This document shows, piece by piece, positions 37,582 through 45,527 of a stretch of DNA of 64,000 nt. The notes beneath the pieces are model-generated. The model searched no databases. It was given only the letters and a program-made list of their open reading frames with translations, and was not told the origin of the DNA. Origin of the DNA: Tolumonas auensis DSM 9187. Its GTDB lineage: Bacteria; Pseudomonadota; Gammaproteobacteria; Enterobacterales; Aeromonadaceae. Position 1 is the stretch's first letter, and every line of letters begins with the position of its first letter. The position numbers and the translations under genes are program-made. The DNA is taken from positions 1,904,501-1,968,500 of the forward strand of contig NC_012691.1 of assembly GCF_000023065.1 (NCBI RefSeq). The letters are read 5' to 3'.

Positions 37582-37661
37582 AAAAAAAAACGCCTCACTG
37601 GTCAATTCCAGTGAGGCGTCATTGCCTGAGATACCAAATTGTTGGGAAGCCGCCGTTGGCT
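37582..37661 (-). promoter_or_regulatory. Antitermination leader of nrtA with both hexaloop hairpins
   Basis: On the minus strand: P1 AGCC-[AACGGC]-GGCT (37648-37661), P2 AGGC-[AATGAC]-GCCT (37614-37627) and a terminator with 12-base arms (37590-37601, 37608-37619) followed by a T-run. Both hexaloops have A1 and G4, the ANTAR signature. P2 and the terminator share sequence and exclude each other. It lies between nasT and nrtA. Confidence 0.9.
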
Positions 37662-37684
37662 GATCCGTTAACATATTTGATACA

Positions 37685-37700
37685 TTCAGCTTTCGTGCCA
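37685..37700 (-). promoter_or_regulatory. Sigma54-like promoter of nrtA
   Basis: The minus strand reads TGGCACGAAAGCTGAA. The -24 half TGGCACG is a full consensus match, while the -12 half is CTGA rather than TTGC. A palindrome, GGTGCAGGCGCACC, lies upstream at 37774-37787, just past the nasT stop. Confidence 0.6.
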
Positions 37701-37790
37701 GTTTTAAAAGCCATCAAAACATGGCTTTTTTATGCATTTTTAGGGGATTTAATGGAATTTAATGATTCAGAACGGTGCAGGCGCACCGGA

Positions 37791-38351
37791 TCAGTCAACC
37801 AGCGTGGCGAGAATTCTGCGCGCCAGATCCGCCATGGACTGGCTGTTTTTCATCGCCGTGGAACGCATTACCTTATAAGCTGTTTCTTCATCCAGTCCCT
37901 GCACTTTCATCAGCCGCGCTTTGGCCTGCTGGATGAGTTTGTTCTCTTCCAGACGCTGCGTGAGATCATCCACTGCCAGCTGCTGTTTACGCATCACATC
38001 CTGTTGCAGACGCGCCTGTTTCAGCCAGCTTTCTACCGGTTCTTTCTCTTCAACCCGGTGCGGCACCAGCGTCACACCAGCTTCCAGTAAAAGTTGCTGC
38101 TGCGTTTCCGGCAAATTTTCCATAAACACCACCACCGGCAAGCCCTGACCAGCCAGTGTGGTGGCGACCAAACGCCACTCTGCCGTTAAACGCCGGCAAT
38201 CGAGCATCGCCCCATGAATATCACCCGGTGGGTGCATAGGGTCGATTTGTCGCACTAAATAAGGCTCATGACCATAACGACTTAATAACAAACCCAGGCG
38301 GTTTGCCTGGGCTATATCGTCGCTATAAATCAGGATCTTCGAATAACTCAT
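37791..38351 (-). CDS. nasT: ANTAR-domain antiterminator, NasT type
   Basis: 186 aa. A receiver-like domain (residues 1-115; acidic YSDD and AMLDCRR visible, the lysine end unclear) is followed by a coiled linker and the RNA-binding ANTAR domain (about 130-184: LEENKLIQQAKARLMKVQG and EETAYKVMRSTAMKNSQSMA). ANTAR proteins bind paired hexaloop hairpins and stop terminator formation. It follows cobA by 22 bases, downstream of the nasA attenuator, so it should stimulate its own operon. NasT usually needs the nitrate sensor NasS, and no cytoplasmic NasS gene is in the window. Confidence 0.92.
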   Translation of the reverse strand: MSYSKILIYSDDIAQANRLGLLLSRYGHEPYLVRQIDPMHPPGDIHGAMLDCRRLTAEWRLVATTLAGQGLPVVVFMENLPETQQQLLLEAGVTLVPHRVEEKEPVESWLKQARLQQDVMRKQQLAVDDLTQRLEENKLIQQAKARLMKVQGLDEETAYKVMRSTAMKNSQSMADLARRILATLVD

Positions 38352-38373
38352 CCATGATTCCTAAATAGAAGAT

Positions 38374-39135
38374 CTAGGCTACCGATTGCAGCAAGGTTTC
38401 AGCCATATCACCTAACTCTGCCCGTAACTGAACAACCTCACCCATGATCATTAAAACGGGCGTTAATCCGCTTAAAGTATGAGCGGTTTGTTCCAGACAC
38501 GCGAGGGTCGTCACTTCAACCCGCTGCTGACGTGTGGTGCCGGCAGCCACCAGCGCAATAGGCAAATTCGCCGGAGCACCGGCCTGCAATAAGCCGCGGC
38601 GCAATTCCGTTGCCCGCTCCAGGCCCATATAAAAAACCAAAGTGCCACCGGCTTTGACTAAACCACTCCAGCCGTGAAATTCACCGCCATCCTGCACATG
38701 GCCAGTCACCAGTGTGACTGAGCGCGACAGACCACGGTGCGTCAGCGGAATGCCGGTCGCAGCAGCACAACCAATGGCGGCGGTAATACCCGGCACTACC
38801 TCAAATGGCACATTATTCGCCACCAGCAGTAATGCCTCTTCACCACCGCGACCGAACACGTACGGATCACCGCCCTTGAGACGAACAATCCGTTTGTATT
38901 TTCCAGCCAGCGTCACCAGTAATTCCGAGATCGCCTCCTGTTTCAGGCTGGGCTGTCCGCAACGTTTACCGACGTCATAACGCGCCGTCGCAGCCGGAAT
39001 CAGTGCCAGGATCTCATCACTCACCAGACGGTCATACACCACCACATCGGCCTGCTGGATACTGCGTAATGCTTTAACGGTCAGCAAATCCGGATCACCA
39101 GGGCCAGCACCTACTAACGAAACAAATCCGTTCAT
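38374..39135 (-). CDS. cobA: Uroporphyrinogen-III C-methyltransferase
   Basis: 253 aa SUMT that makes precorrin-2, the siroheme precursor. It has the glycine loop VSLVGAGPGDPDLLT, the CGQPSLKQEA region and GGDPYVFGRGGEEALLL. It is the methyltransferase only, without the CysG dehydrogenase/chelatase half, so another gene must finish siroheme for NirB. I choose ATG 39135, 8 bases after GGAG. It lies between nasA and nasT. Confidence 0.95.
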   Translation of the reverse strand: MNGFVSLVGAGPGDPDLLTVKALRSIQQADVVVYDRLVSDEILALIPAATARYDVGKRCGQPSLKQEAISELLVTLAGKYKRIVRLKGGDPYVFGRGGEEALLLVANNVPFEVVPGITAAIGCAAATGIPLTHRGLSRSVTLVTGHVQDGGEFHGWSGLVKAGGTLVFYMGLERATELRRGLLQAGAPANLPIALVAAGTTRQQRVEVTTLACLEQTAHTLSGLTPVLMIMGEVVQLRAELGDMAETLLQSVA

Positions 39136-39161
39136 CTTCAACACTCCTTTTGCTTCGTTAA

Positions 39162-41780
39162 TCAGACTTCGTTACTGCTGATGTGTTTGTGCAGCAATTT
39201 TTTCAGCTCCACCACGCAAGTGCCGCAGTTTGTGCCGCAACGCAGCAGACTCTGCAGACCACTCAGTTCACCAATGCCCTGCTCGCTGATCGCATCCACA
39301 ATCTGTTTTTCACTGACGCGGAAGCAGGAACAAATCATGCGACTATCACCCGCCAGCGCCTGTTCCAGCGTGGTGGAAAGCGCGGTACTGCTCATTGGCA
39401 GACCTAACAACCCCGCCAACAGATCGATATTCACCTGCTGATGCGTAGTGCTGACCATCAGTAAACCAATGATGCGGCCCTGATTCAGTTTCACCGCCAG
39501 CCAGCCACTTTTCAGTGGCAGACGTAACCAGCGTCCCTGTTGGGCGAGCTGGAACCAGACCTGCTCAGCGGTACGGGTTTCATCGGTCAGACGGCGACAT
39601 TCACCGGCATCTAACGGACGCCGCGCCCACCAGCTCACTTCTAATTCCGGTTCATGCTGCCCGACCCACAGGCCATGCCATTTCACATTGACCGCTTCCG
39701 CCATCACTTCGGTTTGCTTGAACTGCGGCTGACCGGAGATAGCATCCACCACCGGCGCTACCAAACGATTCACACCGGAACAGGATGAAAAATCGTCCGA
39801 CCAGTGCATCGGCATAAACGCTTCACCATCGCGCAGTCCATCGTCGCGACCCAGCAAGGTCATCACTGAACCTTGCAGGGAATTAATGCGGATCAACGCG
39901 CCTTCGGTAAACCCGCTATTCAGAATAGTCTGGTGGTTCACATACACTTTCGGCAGCGGTTCGGTTTCCATTAATCGCGGCAGATGCCCAGTACGCGTCA
40001 TGGTGTGCCATTGATCACGCAGACGACCGGTATTTAACAACCAAGAGCCTTCCTGCCGTTCGGCTTTCCGCTTCAGGACGGGCTCCTGCGGCACCACGGC
40101 CAGCAGATTGGCTTTGCCATTCGGAGTAGAAAAACAGCCATCACCGAATAAGCGCTGACTGGCGACATTTTTACCGGCAGGTAACGGCCATTGGCGTGGC
40201 GTGAATTGCTCGTACTCTTCATCCGTCAGTGTCGCCAGAGCGGAAATATCAAACTGACGGCTGCTGTTTTCAAAACCTGACAACGCCGCATGTTCACGGA
40301 AGATATCGACGGTATCGTTGTAATCAAACGCTTCAGTAAAGCCGAGGCGTTTACCCAGTTCAGCCATCGCCCACCAGTCCGGCTTGGCTTCGCCGGGTGC
40401 ATCAGTGAAGGCGCGCTGACGCGTCATGCAGCGTTCAGAGTTGGTCACTGTGCCACCGCGTTCCCCCCAACCGGCAGCTGGCAGAAGCAGATGCGCGAAT
40501 TGTGCAGTATCGGTTTTCGGTGTCATTTCAGAAACCACCAGAAACTCGCATTTTGCCAGCGCTTCACGCACCATCACCGAATCCGGTAATGACACCGCCG
40601 GGTTGGTCGCCACCACCCATAACGCGCGGATTTTGCCGCTGCGCACCGCCTCAAACATATCGACGGCTTTTAAGCCCGGTTTACGGGCAATATTCGGCGC
40701 GTTCCAGAAACGGGCAACCCGGTCACAGTTTTCATCAGAGAAGGTCATGTGAGAAGCCAACTGTGTTGCCAGCCCACCGACTTCACGGCCACCCATCGCA
40801 TTCGGCTGGCCGGTCATCGAAAACGGTGAAGCCCCCGGCTTGCCGACCCGCCCGGTCAGCAGATGCGGGTTGATCAGTGCATTACCTTTATCGGTACCCT
40901 GATTGGATTGGTTGATCCCCTGACAGAATAGTGTCACCGCTTTTTCGTTTTCACCAAACCAGCGATAGAAGGTCTGCAGTTCGCTGACCGTCAGGCCACA
41001 TTTCTGCGCCACGTTCGCCAACTCATAATCCGGTGTCATCAGCAGCGCATGCAGTTCACTGAAGCCGTTGACGTGATCTTCGATATAGGCGTTATCGACC
41101 AGATCATTTTCCAGCAGATAACGACTCAGGCCGTTAAATAGCCAGACATCCGTTCCCGGACGCACGGCCAGATGCAGATCGGCCTGTTCCGCGGTCATGG
41201 TTTTACGCGGATCAATTACTACCATTTTCATGTCAGGGCGACGCGCACGCGCCTGCTGAATGCGGCGGAAAATGACAGGATGTGTCCAGGCCGTATTCGC
41301 ACCGGCGATCACCAGCAGATCAGCCAGTTCCAGATCGTCATAACACCCCGGCACCACGTCTTCACCAAAAGCCCGACTGTGCGCCATGACGGCGGAAGAC
41401 ATACAAAGACGGGAATTGGTATCAATGTTCGCAGCGCCGATGAAGCCTTTCATCAGCTTATTGGCGACATAATAATCTTCGGTGAGTAACTGGCCGGAGA
41501 CATAAAACGCGACCGACTCCGGACCCGTTTCAGCGATGATCCGGCTGAACTGTGCCGCCATTTCATCGAGCGCATTATTCCAGCTAACCTGTTGACCGTT
41601 CAGACGCGGATAAAGCAGGCGATTCGGAAAAGCCAGCGTTTCCATCAAACTGCCGCCTTTTACACATAACGCCCCGCCATTCGCCGGATGTCCGGTGTCT
41701 CCGGACAAGGTTTTGGCATCCTCTACCGTAATGCCGCAACCGACGCCACAATAAGCACAACTGGTATGAACACGACTCAT
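39162..41780 (-). CDS. nasA: Assimilatory nitrate reductase, catalytic subunit
   Basis: 872 aa cytoplasmic molybdoenzyme that reduces nitrate to nitrite. The N-terminal 4Fe-4S site is CAYCGVGC plus a later Cys in GGALCVKG. The Mo-bisMGD domains follow (DTNSRLCMSSAV with the Mo-region Cys, VSGQLLTEDYY, GQPNAMGGREVGG). The C-terminus carries a BFD-like 2Fe-2S site with CSCFRVSEKQI and CGTNCGTC, through which electrons enter. The start is ATG 41780 after AGAGGCAAGG. A longer frame beginning at a TTG (41819) would lie inside the attenuator hairpin and is rejected. Confidence 0.95.
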   Translation of the reverse strand: MSRVHTSCAYCGVGCGITVEDAKTLSGDTGHPANGGALCVKGGSLMETLAFPNRLLYPRLNGQQVSWNNALDEMAAQFSRIIAETGPESVAFYVSGQLLTEDYYVANKLMKGFIGAANIDTNSRLCMSSAVMAHSRAFGEDVVPGCYDDLELADLLVIAGANTAWTHPVIFRRIQQARARRPDMKMVVIDPRKTMTAEQADLHLAVRPGTDVWLFNGLSRYLLENDLVDNAYIEDHVNGFSELHALLMTPDYELANVAQKCGLTVSELQTFYRWFGENEKAVTLFCQGINQSNQGTDKGNALINPHLLTGRVGKPGASPFSMTGQPNAMGGREVGGLATQLASHMTFSDENCDRVARFWNAPNIARKPGLKAVDMFEAVRSGKIRALWVVATNPAVSLPDSVMVREALAKCEFLVVSEMTPKTDTAQFAHLLLPAAGWGERGGTVTNSERCMTRQRAFTDAPGEAKPDWWAMAELGKRLGFTEAFDYNDTVDIFREHAALSGFENSSRQFDISALATLTDEEYEQFTPRQWPLPAGKNVASQRLFGDGCFSTPNGKANLLAVVPQEPVLKRKAERQEGSWLLNTGRLRDQWHTMTRTGHLPRLMETEPLPKVYVNHQTILNSGFTEGALIRINSLQGSVMTLLGRDDGLRDGEAFMPMHWSDDFSSCSGVNRLVAPVVDAISGQPQFKQTEVMAEAVNVKWHGLWVGQHEPELEVSWWARRPLDAGECRRLTDETRTAEQVWFQLAQQGRWLRLPLKSGWLAVKLNQGRIIGLLMVSTTHQQVNIDLLAGLLGLPMSSTALSTTLEQALAGDSRMICSCFRVSEKQIVDAISEQGIGELSGLQSLLRCGTNCGTCVVELKKLLHKHISSNEV

Positions 41781-41797
41781 CCTTGCCTCTCTAAAAT

Positions 41798-41841
41798 AAA
41801 AAAACGTCCGGCCCTTCAAGAGAGCGCGGACGTCGGTGTCC
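41798..41841 (-). promoter_or_regulatory. Antitermination leader of nasA
   Basis: On the minus strand ACGTCCG (41827-41833) pairs with CGGACGT (41804-41810), followed by seven T. The alternative GGAC-[ACCGAC]-GTCC hairpin (41828-41841) is a hexaloop with A1 and G4. Sequence differs from the other three leaders but the logic is the same. I see no clear P1. Confidence 0.8.
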
Positions 41842-41864
41842 CAAATCTAATTTAGTATTTTTGA

Positions 41865-41880
41865 TACAAGTTTCATGCCT
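41865..41880 (-). promoter_or_regulatory. Sigma54-like promoter of nasA
   Basis: The minus strand reads AGGCATGAAACTTGTA, close to the -24/-12 consensus with TTG at -12. It lies about 25 bases upstream of the attenuator. Confidence 0.6.
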
Positions 41881-41930
41881 GATTTAAACAACTTGATAAC
41901 AAAGGATTTTTCTGAAAACAGCCGGGAAAA

Positions 41931-41947
41931 TGCACCAGAATTGAGCA
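41931..41947. promoter_or_regulatory. NtrC-like site upstream of nasA
   Basis: TGCACCAGAATTGAGCA matches the NtrC pattern TGCAC-N7-GTGCA with one mismatch, about 60 bases from the sigma54-like promoter. A second inverted repeat, GTGCCCTAAGAGGGCAC, follows at 41962-41978. Confidence 0.55.
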
Positions 41948-42047
41948 ATAAAAGGAAGGGGGTGCCCTAAGAGGGCACAAATTTGAATATCGCTGAAGAA
42001 GTATATTGCGCAATACTTCAACTTAATCAGCAGCTAGAGACACCCAC

Positions 42048-42641
42048 ATGACATCACTCGAATCACTACTCACCGATGTTCGTGCCTGCACGCTTTGCGC
42101 AAAGCACTTACCGCTCGGCCCGCATCCGGTGCTACAAATGCAGGCATCCGCGCAGATCCTGATTGCCGGGCAAGCGCCGGGGAGAAAGGTTCACGAAACA
42201 GGTATCCCGTTCAACGATGCCAGTGGTGACAGGCTGCGCTCCTGGCTGGGTATTTCGCGTGAAGTATTTTACGATGCCAGCCAGATAGCCATCTTGCCGA
42301 TGGGTTTCTGCTTCCCCGGAACCGGCAAGTCTGGCGATCTGCCGCCGAGACCGGAATGCGCTCCCGCCTGGAGAGCGCCATTGCTGTCACATCTGAAGAA
42401 CCTCAAACTCGCATTGGTCATCGGTCAGTACGCTATGGCCTATCATCTTCCGAATGAGACGGGAACGCTGACAGAGATCGTTCAGTCCTGGCACAAATAC
42501 TGGCCTCATATTGTTCCGCTGCCGCATCCAAGCCCGCGAAATAATTTCTGGCTCAAACGCAATCCGTGGTTTGAGAAAGAGCTGGTGCCACAGCTTCAAA
42601 GCCGGGTAGCAGAAATCCTTGGTGGTGACACTGCACATTAA
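42048..42641 (+). CDS. Uracil-DNA glycosylase family protein
   Basis: 197 aa UDG-fold protein. Motif 1 is visible as LIAGQAPGRKVHETGIPF and motif 2 as LPHPSPRNNFW, with the DNA-binding Ser-Pro loop. The active-site Asp/Asn of true uracil glycosylases is not clearly in place, so the substrate, or whether it cuts bases at all, is uncertain. It is divergent from nasA, but no functional link is evident. The start is ATG 42048. Confidence 0.8.
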   Translation: MTSLESLLTDVRACTLCAKHLPLGPHPVLQMQASAQILIAGQAPGRKVHETGIPFNDASGDRLRSWLGISREVFYDASQIAILPMGFCFPGTGKSGDLPPRPECAPAWRAPLLSHLKNLKLALVIGQYAMAYHLPNETGTLTEIVQSWHKYWPHIVPLPHPSPRNNFWLKRNPWFEKELVPQLQSRVAEILGGDTAH

Positions 42642-42715
42642 CCCCAGTGATGTTGGAAGAGTCAGTCGCCTGCTGCTATCTTCAATAGAGGATCCATTCA
42701 CTCAGGGAGGCGATT

Positions 42716-42937
42716 ATGAACAGTCGTGAAAAGGTTCTCGAGTATCTGTCCACCGATTACCACGTAGTTAACCTCACCGCCGGCGAGGCTTTTATCAGCA
42801 TAACGCCTGACATGGCTTCGTATTTGACTCAGGACGATAAACATTTCTTCCAGATCCATGGCGATGACCCTTGTCTCGAGGTTGCCAAGGCGTGTAATGC
42901 CGGGCATGTATGGCACGGTGACGAGAACATGAAATAG
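42716..42937 (+). CDS. Hypothetical small protein, 73 aa
   Basis: Starts at ATG 42716 after a strong CAGGGAGGCG. The acidic protein has no membrane span, with EYLSTDYHVVNLTAGEAFIS and a C-terminal HGDDPCLEVAKACNAGHVWH holding two Cys and three His that could bind metal. I do not recognise the family. A cupin gene follows 67 bases later, and the two may be co-transcribed. Confidence 0.7.
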   Translation: MNSREKVLEYLSTDYHVVNLTAGEAFISITPDMASYLTQDDKHFFQIHGDDPCLEVAKACNAGHVWHGDENMK

Positions 42938-43004
42938 TGTTGAATAAGCACTGTGTGTTGGTGTGTTCGTATGGCACACAGTGCCAGATAATCGGAGGCG
43001 CACT

Positions 43005-43436
43005 ATGGCTACATCTGAAATCAAGATAGGTCAACTCGGTATCAACTATGTCGTCGACGGATCGCAGAGCGCGAGCATTGGTATGTTCGAACTCACCGTC
43101 CCTCCTGCATCCAATGTTCCTCCGCCGCACAGTCACTCCAACAACGAAGAGTGCGTCTATGTACTCGAAGGTATTCTCCGCTATTCGGTTGGCGATGAAA
43201 CCCACGATTTGGGTGTCGGACAGACCATGAGTACACCCAAGGGGGTGGTTCACTCATTCGCCAACCCATTCGACAAGACGGCCAAGGCACTAATCGTCCA
43301 GTCGCCGGATATCGGTGCACAGTACTTCCTGGACATAGCCGCCGTTGTTAACGCAGGCGGACCTCCCGACAAAGCAGCATTATTATCTGTCATGCGTCGC
43401 TATGGTCTTGTTCCTGCAGTGCCCAAGGATGCCTGA
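43005..43436 (+). CDS. Cupin-domain protein
   Basis: 143 aa single-domain cupin. Motif 1 is visible as PPHSHSNNEECVYVLEG (two His and a Glu as metal ligands) and motif 2 as TPKGVVHSFANP (third His). I start it at ATG 43005, 7 bases after CGGAGG, not at an upstream in-frame ATG at 42963. Function (dioxygenase, isomerase or binding protein) cannot be assigned. Confidence 0.88.
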   Translation: MATSEIKIGQLGINYVVDGSQSASIGMFELTVPPASNVPPPHSHSNNEECVYVLEGILRYSVGDETHDLGVGQTMSTPKGVVHSFANPFDKTAKALIVQSPDIGAQYFLDIAAVVNAGGPPDKAALLSVMRRYGLVPAVPKDA

Positions 43437-43571
43437 CCACACGCATCAATCATCGTTCAACCCGGACTCTGCCTCACTACTGCGAGGCAGTGTTGTATCA
43501 ACGAAGACTGTTACTCCGCCCCGATTCTTTTTATAGTATTCCTGAAATCAAACAGATAAAGAGGTTCAGGA

Positions 43572-44519
43572 ATGAAGGTGCTCTTTGCTGCGGAAGAACA
43601 CGCCTGGGGCGGCATTCTCAATAAATTCCGCCAGGCGCTTCCCGATGTGGCGTTTGTTGCAGCAGGTGGTTACGGTACACAATCACTGCAAGGTTTTGAT
43701 GTACTCATCCCCACCATGACCAAAATTGACGCCCGTTTGCTGGCAACCGCAGACCAGCTGAAATTGATCCAGCAGATTGGTGCCGGTCTGGAAGGTGTTG
43801 ACCTTGAAGCCGCAAAACAGCATCAGATCGCTGTCGCTAACGTTCCCACCGATATTTCCGGTAATGCCGATTCTGTCGCGGAGTTAGGCATCTATATGAT
43901 GCTGGCGCTGGCGCGTAACGCGCATGAAATTCCCCATCATTTCCGGCAACGCGAATCAGGTCGACCAATGGGCCTGGGGCTGAAAGGCAAAACCGTCGGG
44001 TTGATTGGCTTAGGCGGTATCGGCAAAGTACTGGCAAAACGCCTGACTGCTTTTGATATGCGCCTGATCGGCATCAAGCAACACGTCGATCCTGATTTTG
44101 CCAAAACCCATCATCTGGACTGGCTTGGCACATTGCACGAACTGCCCACCTTGCTGCAGCAAGCGGATTTTGTCGTGCTCAGCCTGCCCGACAGCCCGGA
44201 TACACATCATATTCTGAATCAGCAAACCTTCCGCCAAATGAAAGCCGGGAGTTTTCTGATCAATCTTGGCCGGGGCGGTCTGATTGATAAAGATGCGCTC
44301 GAAACAGCACTGAAAAGCGGACATCTTGCCGGTGCCGGGCTGGATGTATTCTGGCAGGAGCCACCGGATCCGACCGATCCGATCTTCCAACAAAATATCA
44401 TCGCCACCCCGCATATTGGTGGTGTCACCGATATTTCTGTACAAGGGATATTCGAAGCCGCATGTGACAATATCCGCCGGTTACAAACCGGAGAACCTAT
44501 TCTTCATCGTCATGCCTGA
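43572..44519 (+). CDS. D-2-hydroxyacid dehydrogenase (phosphoglycerate dehydrogenase-like)
   Basis: 315 aa NAD(P)-dependent reductase of 2-oxoacids. The cofactor loop is GLGGIGKVLAKRL. The catalytic Arg, Glu and His are seen in NLGRGGLID, VFWQEPPDP and TPHIGG. The start is ATG 43572 after AGAGGTTCAGGA. It lies 33 bases before a GhrB-like gene on the same strand, so the two enzymes may act on related 2-oxoacids. The exact substrate is not clear. Confidence 0.88.
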   Translation: MKVLFAAEEHAWGGILNKFRQALPDVAFVAAGGYGTQSLQGFDVLIPTMTKIDARLLATADQLKLIQQIGAGLEGVDLEAAKQHQIAVANVPTDISGNADSVAELGIYMMLALARNAHEIPHHFRQRESGRPMGLGLKGKTVGLIGLGGIGKVLAKRLTAFDMRLIGIKQHVDPDFAKTHHLDWLGTLHELPTLLQQADFVVLSLPDSPDTHHILNQQTFRQMKAGSFLINLGRGGLIDKDALETALKSGHLAGAGLDVFWQEPPDPTDPIFQQNIIATPHIGGVTDISVQGIFEAACDNIRRLQTGEPILHRHA

Positions 44520-44552
44520 TGTCTATCGGGCAAACTTATTTCAGAGGTGATA

Positions 44553-45527
44553 ATGAAACCAAACGTTGTGCTTTACCGAAAAATCCCTGATGACCTGTTG
44601 GCTAAATTACAGGAACAATGTCAGGTCACTTATTTTGACGGCATCAATGCAGATAACCGTGCTGCTTTTATCAAAGCGTTAGCTGAGGCAGAAGGTGTTA
44701 TCGGTGTTGGTCTGCAATTTTCTGATGAACTGATGGCTGCCGCTCCAAAGTTAAAAGCCGTGTCGACTATCTCTGTTGGCTATGATGACTTCAACGTCGC
44801 CAAACTGTCGGCACGCGGTATTGCGCTGATGCATACCCCCGGTGTGCTGACCGAAACTACTGCAGACACCATTTTTACGCTGGTGCTGTGTGCTGCCCGC
44901 CGCATTACGGAACTAGCGGAAAAGGTGAAACAAGGCGAATGGCAAGGCAGTATCGGCCCGGACTGGTACGGCTCAAACGTGCATGGCAAAACCATCGGTA
45001 TTCTGGGGATGGGGCGTATCGGTTATGCCGTGGCTAAGCGTGCTCACTTTGGTTTTGGTATGAATGTGATTTATTACAATCGCTCCGCCAAACCGGAAGC
45101 CGAACAGCAATTAAACGCGCGTCGTTGCTCACTGGATGAATTGCTGGCCGATGCGGATTTTGTCTGTAACGTACTGCCACTGATGCCGGAAACCCGCCAC
45201 ATCATTAATCGTGACACACTGGCAAAAATGAAGCCTTCTGCCTTTTTCATTAATGGTGGCCGCGGCGCCTCGGTTGATGAAGCGGCACTGGTTGAGGCAT
45301 TAAAATCCGGCGTGATCAAAGGTGCCGGACTGGATGTGTTTGAAACGGAACCGCTGCCGGTAAATTCAGAATTACTGTCACTGCCGAATGTCGTCGCCCT
45401 GCCCCATATCGGTTCTGCCACCCACGAAACCCGTTATGAAATGTCAAAAATGGCGGTAGAAAATCTGCTGGCAGCACTGAAAGGTGACCTGACGAAGCAC
45501 TGTGTCAATCCGGACATTTTACGCTGA
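44553..45527 (+). CDS. Glyoxylate/hydroxypyruvate/2-ketogluconate reductase, GhrB-like
   Basis: 324 aa. NADP loop [16 protein letters not shown]; catalytic Arg in NGGRGASVDEAAL, Glu in VFETEPLPV and His in [12 protein letters not shown]. It closely resembles the kguD product at 59514 (same MKPNVVLY start, long identical blocks), so it is a paralogue outside the kgu operon. I choose ATG 44553 after AGAGGTG. 45528-45717 downstream shows a weak hairpin near 45534-45560 and no gene. Confidence 0.9.
   Translation: MKPNVVLYRKIPDDLLAKLQEQCQVTYFDGINADNRAAFIKALAEAEGVIGVGLQFSDELMAAAPKLKAVSTISVGYDDFNVAKLSARGIALMHTPGVLTETTADTIFTLVLCAARRITELAEKVKQGEWQGSIGPDWYGSNVHGKTIGILGMGRIGYAVAKRAHFGFGMNVIYYNRSAKPEAEQQLNARRCSLDELLADADFVCNVLPLMPETRHIINRDTLAKMKPSAFFINGGRGASVDEAALVEALKSGVIKGAGLDVFETEPLPVNSELLSLPNVVALPHIGSATHETRYEMSKMAVENLLAALKGDLTKHCVNPDILR

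Noticed and set aside
37585-37661. Terminator pairs near nrtA, narK and nirB as ends of upstream genes
   Set aside because: They lie far upstream of start codons, overlap hexaloop hairpins and are repeated only before nitrate genes, so they are leader attenuators rather than operon ends.
43469-43490. Hairpin CTGCCTC/GAGGCAG after the cupin gene as a terminator
   Set aside because: A good stem but no T-run follows, so I do not list it.
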